Assembly: GCA_944739405.2 (NCBI GenBank)
Contig: OX123182.2
Coordinates: 93,240,051-93,304,050 of the forward strand
DNA: 64,000 bases
Source: Euclidia mi
Taxonomy: Eukaryota > Arthropoda > Insecta > Lepidoptera > Erebidae
Direction of reading: 5' to 3'
Part shown: positions 30,963 through 40,806 of the stretch, piece by piece
Layout: each line of letters starts with the position of its first letter
Position numbering within the stretch: the first letter of the stretch is position 1
The notes under the pieces: generated by a model
The model's input: the letters and a program-made list of their open reading frames with translations, nothing else
Told to the model about the DNA's origin: nothing
The model's database searches: none
Made by a program: the position numbers and the translations under genes

Positions 30963-32047
30963 ACGGCATGAACGATCGTTTTTTAATTTCCTTTTTTCAC
31001 AGCTTCAATTGTTGATTTAAATATATGGTTTTCATTTCAAGTTAATATTTCTACACGTTGTCTAAATTATGGTTCTCGACAGATGAATGGACAACAAAGT
31101 GATCCTATAAGGGTCAGGTTTCTTTTCTCTTAACACGAAACCCTACAAATTATGAAAAAGCAAAAGTGCTAAAGATACCTATAAATTAAGCAATTTAGCA
31201 GTATATAGGGAATAATTTAGGATAAGAATTTGGACCAGGCTTTTGTGTCTATTTTGTCTCTAGTTTAACGTTTTCCCTGAAAATTATCCTACCAAATTAT
31301 TTATAATATATCAGCAGAACATTATATAGTTTAAGTTCATTTAGAAACTGCATGTGATAAACTTGATAGTTGTAGCATAACCAGACTAGTTAACGACATA
31401 CCTACGGCATAAATAGGTTGGGTCGCCTAAGATCGGATGTGACATAAGACCGGAAGCATAGAATTTACCGCGAATAAAGCGACATTTTTTATGAATAGCA
31501 ACATATTTGCCTGCGCCATTAAATTTAGCCCCTCTCTTTATACCCCGGTACGGCCTGCGATGAGCAGGACGTGTGTACTGGTGCTTTGAAATAATTGTGT
31601 CAATTTTGTAACATTTTTGGCGATCCGATCTTTCCTCCAAAAGTTTGTTGTGAAATATTGGCAAGTATTCATCATTTTACTGCTTTCTAAGTTGATTTTT
31701 GCGGGGAATTAGCAAATGCTCTCTAGAATTGTATCCGTTGTTTGGGCCTAAGATGTCTGTAGGCGTAAATCCGGACTTTCCTCCTGTTGCCTAACATCGG
31801 ACAAAAAAATCCGATCTTAGGATTCATAAAAAAATACAATGGTTCTCAATCTTATTCATATCAAATCCTGTTAATAATTTATTAAATTTCAGACGCCTGA
31901 TTGCTATTTGTCAGAGGTCAAAGGCCAGACCGGAGGTCTGTTATGTCACTGATGTTATTTTTGTTAATCTACATGTAATATAGTAGTACTGGTATAGTCG
32001 GTATTTTAATCCAGTAGAGTAATTTGACTGGTGAAAATGTCTAGAAA

Positions 32048-32218
32048 TTGATCATGCCTATGAAATACCAAAGACATTCATTTCAAACGACCACCTATAA
32101 CGAAAATGACTTGGAAGAAGCTGTAAAGAAAGTAAAAGATAAAGAGTTATCTAATTATGCTGCCTCAGAAATCTACGAGATACCCACATCTACACTCAAT
32201 GATCGAGTTTTGGGAAAA
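32048..32218 (+). pseudogene. psq-type helix-turn-helix of a transposase, truncated
   Basis: About 57 residues. TTYNENDLEEAVKKVKDKEL followed by SNYAASEIYEIPTSTLNDRV is the N-terminal psq/CENP-B-like HTH seen in pogo/Tigger/jerky-type proteins, with a basic loop after it (LGKTG). The frame is lost where the fold-back repeat starts at 32222; the DDE domain is absent. Start uncertain (an earlier ATG at 32036 is followed by a stop). Confidence 0.6.
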
Positions 32219-32221
32219 ACT

Positions 32222-32461
32222 GGTACTAAAAGTCTCTTCATGCAAGCAATATATCAGAATTTCAAATACCCACTTTTTAGTTGTATCTTAAAGGTAAATT
32301 AGAACCAGCAAACTCAATTAAATATTCGCATAAAGCTTACCGAATATTTCGTCGAGTTTCTGGTTATGTATTATCTGGTTCTAATTTAACTTTAAGATAC
32401 TACCAAAAATGTGGGTATTTAAAATTCTGATATGATGCTAGCATGAAGAGACTTTTAATAA
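32222..32461. repeat. Fold-back repeat nested in the TIR transposon
   Basis: Two inverted arms of about 90 bp at 32222-32311 ('ctggtactaaaagtctcttc' ... 'aaattagaaccag') and 32372-32461 with a 60-bp loop. By eye the arms pair at most positions with a few mismatches. It cuts the psq-HTH reading frame. It could be a separate MITE or an inverted duplication inside the element. Confidence 0.72.
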
Positions 32462-33198
32462 GAAGAAGACTGTCTATGCCATAGAATAAGTACATTACAT
32501 GCTAATCAAACATAAGACTGTAACAAATTATATGACTGTATTAGGTTAAGAGTAAGACACAGAGTACATTGGTATATACGGGAAAGTAAGAGTACAATAA
32601 AAATTTATTGATTCAGTTTACTAATACAAAAAAAAATATTTAACGATCAAAAATCTTGTAAAAAAATAATGATAGTTATATTATTTGGCTTCACTACATA
32701 TCCGATCTTACCTAACTATCCTAAAGTACCCTTTCTGCAGAGTCGATAAAGTTTGACAAACTCAGTGACGCTTTTATTGGCCGTAGGAGGGAAGATCGGA
32801 CTAAAAAAATAACAAAAATTTTTAAATGAATGTTCTAAGTGTAAATCGTGCAGAATTTCAAATCGGTTTGTATTAAAGTATTGTCAACTAAAGGCCGGAT
32901 ATTTCTCTATTATGCATTCTAATGCTATAGCTACAGATTTGAAATTAGACAATAGTCCGAACTTTGGCTTCATTGAATTTTTTTGAAGGACTATCAGATA
33001 AAATGTAATGTCACTTTGACGGCGTTTCTTACACTGACCGTAGTGTTTACGAAAATAAAAAAAAGATGTCCGTAGTATACTTTATTGTTGATAATTTACA
33101 TCCAAGTCCACTGAGAAAATAACATTTAGAAATGAGAAAAAAAATTGTTTGCAACTTGCTCCTAATTCATAGACAAAGCGTCCGATCTTAGGCGACCC

Positions 33199-36065
33199 TT
33201 ATACGTTAGTCCAACTTCGGCGTCTGTTCTCTCTAAGCTGCCTATAGTTAAGTTCTTGGATGCTAACTGCAAACTCACACCCAGGGTCTCGATGCTAATA
33301 GGTCAATATCAAGAAAAGATTTAGAGTAAGACTGCATACCCTAGATTTACGTTGATTTCTTTACAACGCGTGCATTAGACATGTCCTATGAAATGGGTGA
33401 CTTTCATCATCAACCGATGGATAGATGGATTCATGCACACAAATGTTTGACTTAAGTGGGAATCGTACCCGCGATCTTCAGCAGGTTTTCGCTCTTCTTA
33501 TCCATCTCTTATTCTCTTGGCATCTCCTTGGTAATAAAGATTTCAACAAATCTAGTCATCTGCGATACATACTAGTATAAACGTTCAGCAGCTAGTCTTT
33601 ATAACAATTAAACATTAACAAAACTTAATTATACTTCGTAAAGCAAAACGCCGAGATCCGCCAACGTCATTAAGATAATTTCATCAACGAAATAAATGCG
33701 GCTAACTTCTGTTAAGCGTATAAAGCTGTTGAACGAAGTCATTTGCATTTTTCTCCGGTAGACGCTCAGATAGATTATCTCTTCGATTGTTCGATAAGAA
33801 AAATAGAATAAAGTTTTTTAATGCTATGTGAAATGTATTTGTTGATCTTATCAACTAATATAAAAGTGTGAATATTTTATATTAAATGCAATGTGACACT
33901 GTGTTTGTTTGTTTCTTTTACAGCTCGATTTTAAGCCTGTGTTGACCGTACCTAGTACCCTTCACATAGAAAAGTAAAGATATATACTAAGGTAAGTATA
34001 TATGTAAGACTAGCTTTTGCCCGCTGCTTCGCTCGCGTAGATTTCGCTTAGACAAAATATTTTGTTCCAAAATAAATGCCTTTGTGTTCGCAGACGTCAT
34101 TTGAGGAACAAATATGCAAAGTTTGAAGTTAATCCCTTGAACGAACACAAAGGTTTCATACATGCTCTGACTTTTACCCCCTTAGCGTAGAAATTTCCAA
34201 AAACGATTTTCTTAGTTTTAACTAAATTCATTTCAGGAACCGATATACAAAGTTTAAAGTTTATCTATTGAAGGAATAAAAAGTTTCATACAAACTCTGA
34301 ACACCTGTTTTACCCCCTTAGAGGAGGAATTTCCAAAAATCCTCTCTTGGTTACCTTACACTCCCCAAGGAACACACATGCCAAAGTTCACCTACTTGCG
34401 CCCAGTAGTTTCGACTGTAGCGTGTCTGTCACTCAGTCAGTAACGCAAGGATTTTATATATACAGAAGATATACACTAATGTAAGCTATCCCACTACTGA
34501 GCACGGAGTTCGGCAGTAGGATAGCTTACATACTAGATTCTGATGTTGATATAATTTAATACATTTCATAATTCTTGTTTGGTAATAGATATCAAGTTTA
34601 CAATGAGAATATCATTTATTGGTATTATCAATCGGTATAACTAAACACTATTGCATATGCTATAAAGTCAATATATGTAAGAACAATAGTCCTGTATAAC
34701 AAGGCTGCGGTGCGTCTATGTTAGCAGACTCCAAAATTAACTCATTAACATACATAACATGACTGGTTAATAAGACGTTGCTCAAAGGGCTAAATACAAT
34801 TGGCAATAATACTTGCACGGATAGCTAATTAGACAATAATAATTACGTGCGATGTATGTATTACCTAGACTTTGGCTTTGTTCCCGGGAAAGTCAGTTGG
34901 ACTTTTATTTTTTTAGACTTTGTTGAACTCTGCACACTCAAAAATCGTATTATGGCATGTATTTTACGACGTAAAAAAAAATAAGTTTAAAAACTATAAC
35001 CCGACAACGAAATAAAAGGGAGTCTAAAAAGGACGAAACAAGAAAATAGCTCACTCAGATATAAATGCGGAAAAGTACAAGTACAGAAATGCTCAAGCTA
35101 GAGCCGTGGTCACACCTATTGTTTAGTTCAGTAATTTAGGCGCTACGGGGGAACATACAAACATACCAAAATACATATGTAGATATGTACATACATACAT
35201 AGACTGCCAAAAACATAACTCTTCCTTTTGGCTTAGCCGTAGTCGGGTAAAAAAGACAAACAAACACACTTTTGCACTTATAATATTAATATGGAAATTA
35301 ACGAGCGGCCCATCCCGGCTGCGCACGAGTAGTATAATATACATATCATTGATTTTCATCAAACCTAAATTGAATTTAGATTTTGATCATAATCAAGTAT
35401 TTTGACCGTTTGAAAGTTTACTATATTTCGCATAGTGTTGAAATTATCACAGGTCTTAAAATTACCATAACAATACTATCATTCGCTTGAAAACCGTTAT
35501 TACAAAAGTTAGACAATTAATTGTGATTCCTTTAAGAGCAAGTACTAACGTGTTTGGGCATGGTCGCATCAATGGGATAGCAAATAATATGGAAGAAAAA
35601 TATTATTCTTCATCTTCTCGCAAAATAATAATACGCAGAAGTAATTGCGGGCGGAAATTTGATAGTTTATTGCCTTTTCGTATAAGCCCCTATAGGAAAG
35701 TGATAGCTTCGCTCTTTTTCCCGAGTATATTGTTTTGTTGAGTTATAAAATCAATTATTGTTTACGTAATGGGATTCGCAATGTCAAAGAAAATAAAATA
35801 TATTCATAAGATATAAGTCCCCGTTTGAAACAAAAGGACAGACACGCGACTTATATTGATTTTAAATCTCGGACGGCGTAGTGGTTTAAGCAGCCGTCTC
35901 GCCACTCGACACTGCGCCGAGTGTTGTCGGTTCGATCTCCATACGTTATAACACTCTTGTGTCTCCGTGTACTTTGTGTCCGTTAGTTGTATATTTGTAA
36001 AGGTGACACAGGATGTAAAACTAAAGGGATAGTTGACATTATAAAAAATGGAAATAAAAAAGTAC
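33199..36065. other. Arm 1 non-coding DNA with an arm-specific repeat insertion
   Basis: Mostly arm homology. About 33917-34686 is absent from arm 2 (arm 2 joins 'gagtttgtttgtta' directly to 'gtcctgtataa' near 54355). It includes 'ctagcttttgcccgctgctt' (34010 on), a repeat widespread in Lepidoptera, the inverse of the repeat at 28275-28495 (34330-34475), and a hairpin near 34480-34532 ('gtaagctatcc' arms). No gene. Confidence 0.6.
35871..35945 (+). repeat. tRNA-derived SINE head, arm 1 copy
   Basis: 'ggacggcgtagtggtttaag' (A-box-like at about 35874-35884) and GGTTCGATCTCC (B box, 35929-35940), in the arrangement common in lepidopteran tRNA-like SINEs. The reverse-complement counterpart is at 53373-53443, so it predates the inverted duplication. 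Not a functional tRNA: no cloverleaf or 3' acceptor strand. Confidence 0.6.
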
Positions 36066-37218
36066 TGTAACGGATGCCAGGAATCGAACCTTTGCTAGTC
36101 CGCTACAGTGCGCTGGTAGTGTGCTGCTGACGTGTGCCTACGACGATGCGTGTTCTTCTATGTGTGTGGACTGTATGGCTTCGATGTGTAAGGGCTTCAG
36201 AAATGAAACATCTTCATACGTTGAGAGCGATGCTGTTCAGGTGTGCGGTGCTTGATGGTTACAAGATGGTGGTTGAGACGGCAACAACTGCCCGAATTGG
36301 TGGTCGCTTAAGTACCTCGAAACTTTACCTTATCGACGACCATCGCACCGAACACGTGCACAGGGAATCTTTCCTTTATTTTTATTTACAAAACAGTACA
36401 AATGTTACGTATGTTTCGATCCTATTATGCATACATACATGTTCTATACATCGTTAGATAGGTCTCATTAAGTTCTATCTATTGGTATACAATACCTAAA
36501 CCTAACTATTTGCGTCACTAAGTTATTCCATAAAAACTCCCAAAAAATGCTGCCACACAAGGGCCCGCCCACTATATTTTCTATTGAAAAACTATCGTAT
36601 ACTAAATTTATATATATAATTTTGGTAGGCCGTTGTGTGCAACTATATGGGGCATCTATTAAAACAAACACCATGAAAATATCTTTATTCAATTCGAACA
36701 TATGACATGATAACTTTGAAGCATAAAAAATTTACAGAATTTCTTAAGTAAATACTATCGTAAGTAAACAAATTTTATAATAAACATACGAATGTTTGTT
36801 ATTATGCTTATTTTAACTATATAAGGTAATAACTAGCAATAAAAAGGTATCTAGACATGATTTCAAGTCTATATGAAGCTAAAAAACACTTATAAAACTA
36901 TAATACGAATATGTAAACAAACAGCTGTTTTATGAAGCATTAACTCTTATCTGTCACTACTGATAACGCTATTTATGATTCGATATCTAAGGTCCCCACG
37001 GTTAGCACAAGTTTAAGACTAGTGTTCATGTATTACATAGTTGTTATATATTAGCAATCTAACCATTTACACTATTTTAGCTATTTTTTAACGTTTTGAC
37101 ACGTCCGGGAACCGAACCCGGTGTACCGCACGATTAGATAACACTGATTTTATTCGATTTTCACTCGCGGTTTCGAATACACTATTCACTGTCATAGTTT
37201 TAATGTCTGTCGCGAACA
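36066..37218 (-). repeat. 3' LTR of the BEL/Pao element
   Basis: 1153 bp, TGTAACGGATG ... GTCGCGAACA on the plus strand. It is identical by eye to 42998-44150 apart from the last bases. On the minus strand it contains two T-arm-like words, GGTTCGGTTCCCGG near 37104-37120 and GGTTCGATTCCTGGCA near 36074-36090. The open frame 36134-36457 is antisense to the element and repeated in the other LTR; I do not consider it a gene. Confidence 0.95.
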
Positions 37219-37229
37219 TCTCTCCCGCC
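37219..37229 (-). other. Polypurine tract
   Basis: The minus strand reads GGCGGGAGAGA immediately before the 3' LTR, the expected place and composition for the plus-strand primer. Confidence 0.75.
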
Positions 37230-37293
37230 GTGCAGCAACGCGCGTGACCCGTCGTGTGGCGGTGCTGCAGAGCACCCGGTGAGCGACACCTCG

Positions 37294-40200
37294 TCACTTG
37301 GGCAGGGGGACCAGCTTCTTAGTCGGCCGTTTGAGGACGCCTGCTGCTGTGCGCACCTCGACAGTGCGTATGGCGCCGTCGGCGCCCGGGTAGACAGCCA
37401 CAACTCGACCGCGCGGCCAGGTATTGCGCGGGAGTTGGCCGTCGGCGATCAGGACGGGGTCGCCGACCTCGAGGTTGAGCCCAGACCCATGGGGCTCCCG
37501 CCGGTGTTGCAGCTCGGGTAGGTACTCGCGCACCCAACGGCGCCAGAACATGTCGGCGAGGATTTGGGCGCGCCGCCAGTGTTTGCTGCTGTTGAGGTCA
37601 GCCTCGCTGAACTCGCCCAGCGGAGGGAGGCGAGCAGAACCACCGAACAGGATGTGGTTCGGGGTGATGGCCTCGCTGTCTGCTGCGTTGACGGAGACGT
37701 GTGTGAGGGGTCGACTGTTTACTGTGTACTCGACCTCACACAGTAGTGTAGCTAGGACTTCTTCGTGCGGATGGCGCTCATGAAGGACCGTATAGAGGGC
37801 GGTCTTCACGCACCTGACGAGGCGCTCCCATGCGCCCCCCATGAATGGCGCTGAGGGGGTGATGAAGCGCCATATGATGCCACGGCGACTCGCTTCCTCG
37901 GCGACGGCGTCTCTCATCTCTCGGTCGGCACCGTGCATGTTGGTGCCGTTGTCCGAGTAGATCTCTGCGGGGCAACCTCGGCGCGCTGCGAACCTGCGCA
38001 GCGCCAAGATTGCGGAGTCGGCGCTCAGGCTGGCGGCGACCTCCAGATGTACTGCCCTGGAAGTGAGACATGTAAACAGTGCCACATAACGTTTGTGACG
38101 CTGTCTACCGACGGTTACGGAGAGCGGCCCGAAATAATCAAGACCCGTGTAGGTGAAGGGCCTCTGATGGTGAGCAAGGCGCGTCTTTGGATGGTCCCCT
38201 GTGGCTGGCTCAGGCGGCTGCGTTTTTCTAATGCGGCATGGTAGACATCTATGTACTACTTTTTTTGTAGTCGGCCGCAGACGAAGAATCCAATAGTGTT
38301 GGCGTATTTCATTGATTACCAACTCTGTACCGCTGTGATGTAATTTTCTATGCGTCCAATCTATGTATAGCTGTGTAATACGATGATCGCCGTCTAAGAT
38401 CGGCGGTCTCTTTGTTTGTTCGGAGATTTCTTCTGTAGCTATTATACGACTGCGTAGAGTGATAATTCCGTTGTTCATCTCCACGGGTAACGAATACAGG
38501 CGGCTGTCTCTGGCGACACCTCCTCCGCGCCGCAGCTCCCGAAGGTCGGCGCCGAAGGAGTCCTCTTGTACCGCCTTCACAAGAAGGTCCTCGGCGCCGC
38601 GGGTGTGTTCTGCGGAGAGAAGCACGAAGTTTCGGGAGTCGGCGGCTGGACGAGGTGCCGCTCTGCCCGACTTGATGTTGTGCTTCGTCTTCGTCACGTG
38701 ACGCCAATCTGGATCCTTCTGTCTATTTTTCTGCGTTCTTTTATAGAGAACCTTCTCTGCGGTTTTCTTACATAATGCTATAAATTGTAGAACTCTTGCT
38801 GTCGCTCGTAAGAGCCTCTCCCATTTGGAAAATCTATACGGGTCCGGTACGGCTTCTATAATTCTATGTGTTTGACGTTTATCTACAGCTGTCAGTGTGC
38901 GCTCTTCGCCTGTCGCGTCAGGGGCGATGTGCTTCTCTACGGGCCATAGTGACGGGTCTTCGTACAGGAACGACGGTCCGGTGTACCATTCGTGTTCGGA
39001 GTTAAAGCTGTTTGGCACGTCGCGTGTAGCCGCATCCGCCGCGTTCAACTTCGTAGGTACCCAGCGCCAATCTTCAACTTTACTATGCTCTTCTATGGCG
39101 GCTAGGCGGTGCGCGACGAATGGTTTGTACGCCCGTGCTCCTTTTCTTATCCACGTTAGTACGGTCTTGCTGTCCGTCCAGTACACGACGGCCTCGGGTT
39201 TGACGCGATGTTCTTCTATTACCGCTTGAGCGACTCGCGTACCCATGACGGCGGCTTGCAGTTCGAGTCTCGGGATTGACACCACCTTAAGCGGCGCCAC
39301 TCTCGCCTTCGCCATAACGAGCGTCACGTGCACACGCCCATCTGGTGTAGTCGCTCGCCAGTACACCGCTGTTGCGTAGGCCACTTCACTGGCGTCCGTA
39401 AAGACATGTACTTGGAGTGTACAGGCGTCACTGTACCCGGGGTAACACCGCGGGATGCGTATCGACTTCAACTGTTCTAAATGCTGTATCCACGATGCCC
39501 ATTGCTCTCTGAGGCTTTCGTCAAACTTCTCGTCCCAATTTGTACCGAGTCGCCAGGCTTCCTGTAGTATCTGTTTGGCTCGAACAGTCACGGGCGATGC
39601 GAGGCCGAGTGGGTCGTATAGCGACATAACTATTTTCAACGCTTCCCGTTTCGTAGGCGCTTCGGTGCCGATGAGTCCGTCTGGAAGCCGTGCGAGTGTA
39701 AGGTTGAAGCTCAGCTCGTCCGCGCTCGTTTTCCACATCAAGCCGAGAATTTTCTCTTCTTGCCCCTTGCTGGCGAGGCCGACTGTCTTCTGGCGATGTT
39801 GACTTGGTTCTATTGCTTCGATGACGTTTCTAGAGTTCGACACCCATTTCGTGAGGTGAAAGTGCGCTTGTCTGTGTATGTCTCGCACCCGTGACGCTAT
39901 ACTCGTCGCTTCCTGTTCGTTCCTGAAGCTGTCCAGATAGTCATCCATGTAATGATTATCTATGATGGCTTCTGTTGCTTCCGGGTACTCTTCTGCGTGC
40001 TTGCGAGCGTTCCAATTCTTCGCGAATATAGCTGTACACGGTGAGCTTGCCGCGCCGAAGATAATGGACTTCATACGGTATTCCTGGGGCGGTCCCTCCC
40101 GCCGGTCACCTCTCCACAGGTAGCGCAGCGCGTCTCGGTCTTCTGGGCGTACTCTCACCTGCATAAACATCTCTGTTATATCGGCTGAGACGGCGACGCG

Positions 40201-40806
40201 GTGTCGACGGAACTTCATCAACACCCCCGGCAACGATTGTAGCAAGTCCGGCCCCGTGAGCAGGTAATCGTTGAGTAACATACCTCTGGTCTTCGCGGCG
40301 GCGTCGTGAACTATACGAATCTTCTCAGGCTTCATGGGGTTGTGTACATCGAAGTGAGGCAAGTACCAAGTCTTCCCTGGCGTACTATTCATGGGAGCTT
40401 CTTCTGCGTATCCCTTTTCTATCAGTGAGTTCATCTGTTCTGTATATCTTGTTTTCAACTCTATGTTTCTATCTAATTTTTTCTCTATGTGTGCGAGCCT
40501 CCTTGCCGCGTTCTCGTAACTATCTGGCATGACGATGTCTTCTTGTTTCCACAGAAGAGCCGTCTCTATATGTCTATCTTCTAATTGTTTCATATGTTTT
40601 TCTAACATATCTGTAGCCCGCTTCTCGGGGTCCGAGTTCGGTCGACGTGGGTTCACTATGAGCGATTCCAGTGCGAAATATTCTTTCAGTTGCGCTTCTA
40701 TGTTTTCATCTATAGCGGAGAGACCGTTGACGAAGTGTACGGTGTTTCCCAAGGTGCGTGAGCGCGCGCCGTGCAGCACCCATCCCAGCGATGTAAGCGA
40801 CGCCAC
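37294..40806 (-). CDS. BEL/Pao pol: RT, RNase H, integrase
   Basis: 1170 residues, uninterrupted. Residues 1-15 (LTSLGWVLHG) are the protease/RT linker usual in BEL. RT: FDVHNPMKPEKIRIVHDAAA, VSADITEMFMQV and HYMDDYLDS (catalytic DD at 288-289). RNase H: VHVFTDAS (469-473), RLELQAAV, YWTDSK (544-547). Integrase: HHCC with H819/H823 and C854/C857, core D890 (TGLDYFGP), D952 (SDNGTN) and E994 (GGAWERLVR). The C-terminal DUF5641-like domain has NTWPRGRVV and KRPTKKLVPLPK. The frame differs from gag; the shift lies near 40800-40830 with no classic slippery heptamer. Either a programmed shift or a lesion; BEL elements usually use one long ORF. Confidence 0.92.
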   Translation of the reverse strand: MASLTSLGWVLHGARSRTLGNTVHFVNGLSAIDENIEAQLKEYFALESLIVNPRRPNSDPEKRATDMLEKHMKQLEDRHIETALLWKQEDIVMPDSYENAARRLAHIEKKLDRNIELKTRYTEQMNSLIEKGYAEEAPMNSTPGKTWYLPHFDVHNPMKPEKIRIVHDAAAKTRGMLLNDYLLTGPDLLQSLPGVLMKFRRHRVAVSADITEMFMQVRVRPEDRDALRYLWRGDRREGPPQEYRMKSIIFGAASSPCTAIFAKNWNARKHAEEYPEATEAIIDNHYMDDYLDSFRNEQEATSIASRVRDIHRQAHFHLTKWVSNSRNVIEAIEPSQHRQKTVGLASKGQEEKILGLMWKTSADELSFNLTLARLPDGLIGTEAPTKREALKIVMSLYDPLGLASPVTVRAKQILQEAWRLGTNWDEKFDESLREQWASWIQHLEQLKSIRIPRCYPGYSDACTLQVHVFTDASEVAYATAVYWRATTPDGRVHVTLVMAKARVAPLKVVSIPRLELQAAVMGTRVAQAVIEEHRVKPEAVVYWTDSKTVLTWIRKGARAYKPFVAHRLAAIEEHSKVEDWRWVPTKLNAADAATRDVPNSFNSEHEWYTGPSFLYEDPSLWPVEKHIAPDATGEERTLTAVDKRQTHRIIEAVPDPYRFSKWERLLRATARVLQFIALCKKTAEKVLYKRTQKNRQKDPDWRHVTKTKHNIKSGRAAPRPAADSRNFVLLSAEHTRGAEDLLVKAVQEDSFGADLRELRRGGGVARDSRLYSLPVEMNNGIITLRSRIIATEEISEQTKRPPILDGDHRITQLYIDWTHRKLHHSGTELVINEIRQHYWILRLRPTTKKVVHRCLPCRIRKTQPPEPATGDHPKTRLAHHQRPFTYTGLDYFGPLSVTVGRQRHKRYVALFTCLTSRAVHLEVAASLSADSAILALRRFAARRGCPAEIYSDNGTNMHGADREMRDAVAEEASRRGIIWRFITPSAPFMGGAWERLVRCVKTALYTVLHERHPHEEVLATLLCEVEYTVNSRPLTHVSVNAADSEAITPNHILFGGSARLPPLGEFSEADLNSSKHWRRAQILADMFWRRWVREYLPELQHRREPHGSGLNLEVGDPVLIADGQLPRNTWPRGRVVAVYPGADGAIRTVEVRTAAGVLKRPTKKLVPLPK

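Larger units (their letters stand above)
31420..33198. mobile_element. 1.8-kb DNA transposon with 18-bp perfect TIRs
   Basis: TIRs GGGTCGCCTAAGATCGGA at 31420-31437 and its exact inverse at 33181-33198. The paired place in arm 2 (minus strand 'cataaattatacgttag', near 61510-61526) is uninterrupted, proving insertion into arm 1; flanks fit a 2-3-bp TA/TTA target but are not exact. The motif GATCGGA/TCCGATCTTA is repeated internally (near 31623, 31780-31813, 32697-32712, 32786). It holds one N-terminal transposase-like fragment (32048-32218) and a nested fold-back, so it is defective. Superfamily undecided; a psq-type HTH suggests a pogo/Tigger relative. Confidence 0.8.

Noticed and set aside
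36134..36457. 107-residue open frame repeated at 43066-43389
   Set aside because: It lies inside the two LTRs, antisense to the element; duplicated only because the LTRs are duplicated.
37424..37783. Plus-strand open frames across 37.3-42.8 kb
   Set aside because: Shadows of the GC-rich minus-strand gag-pol genes; no family features.
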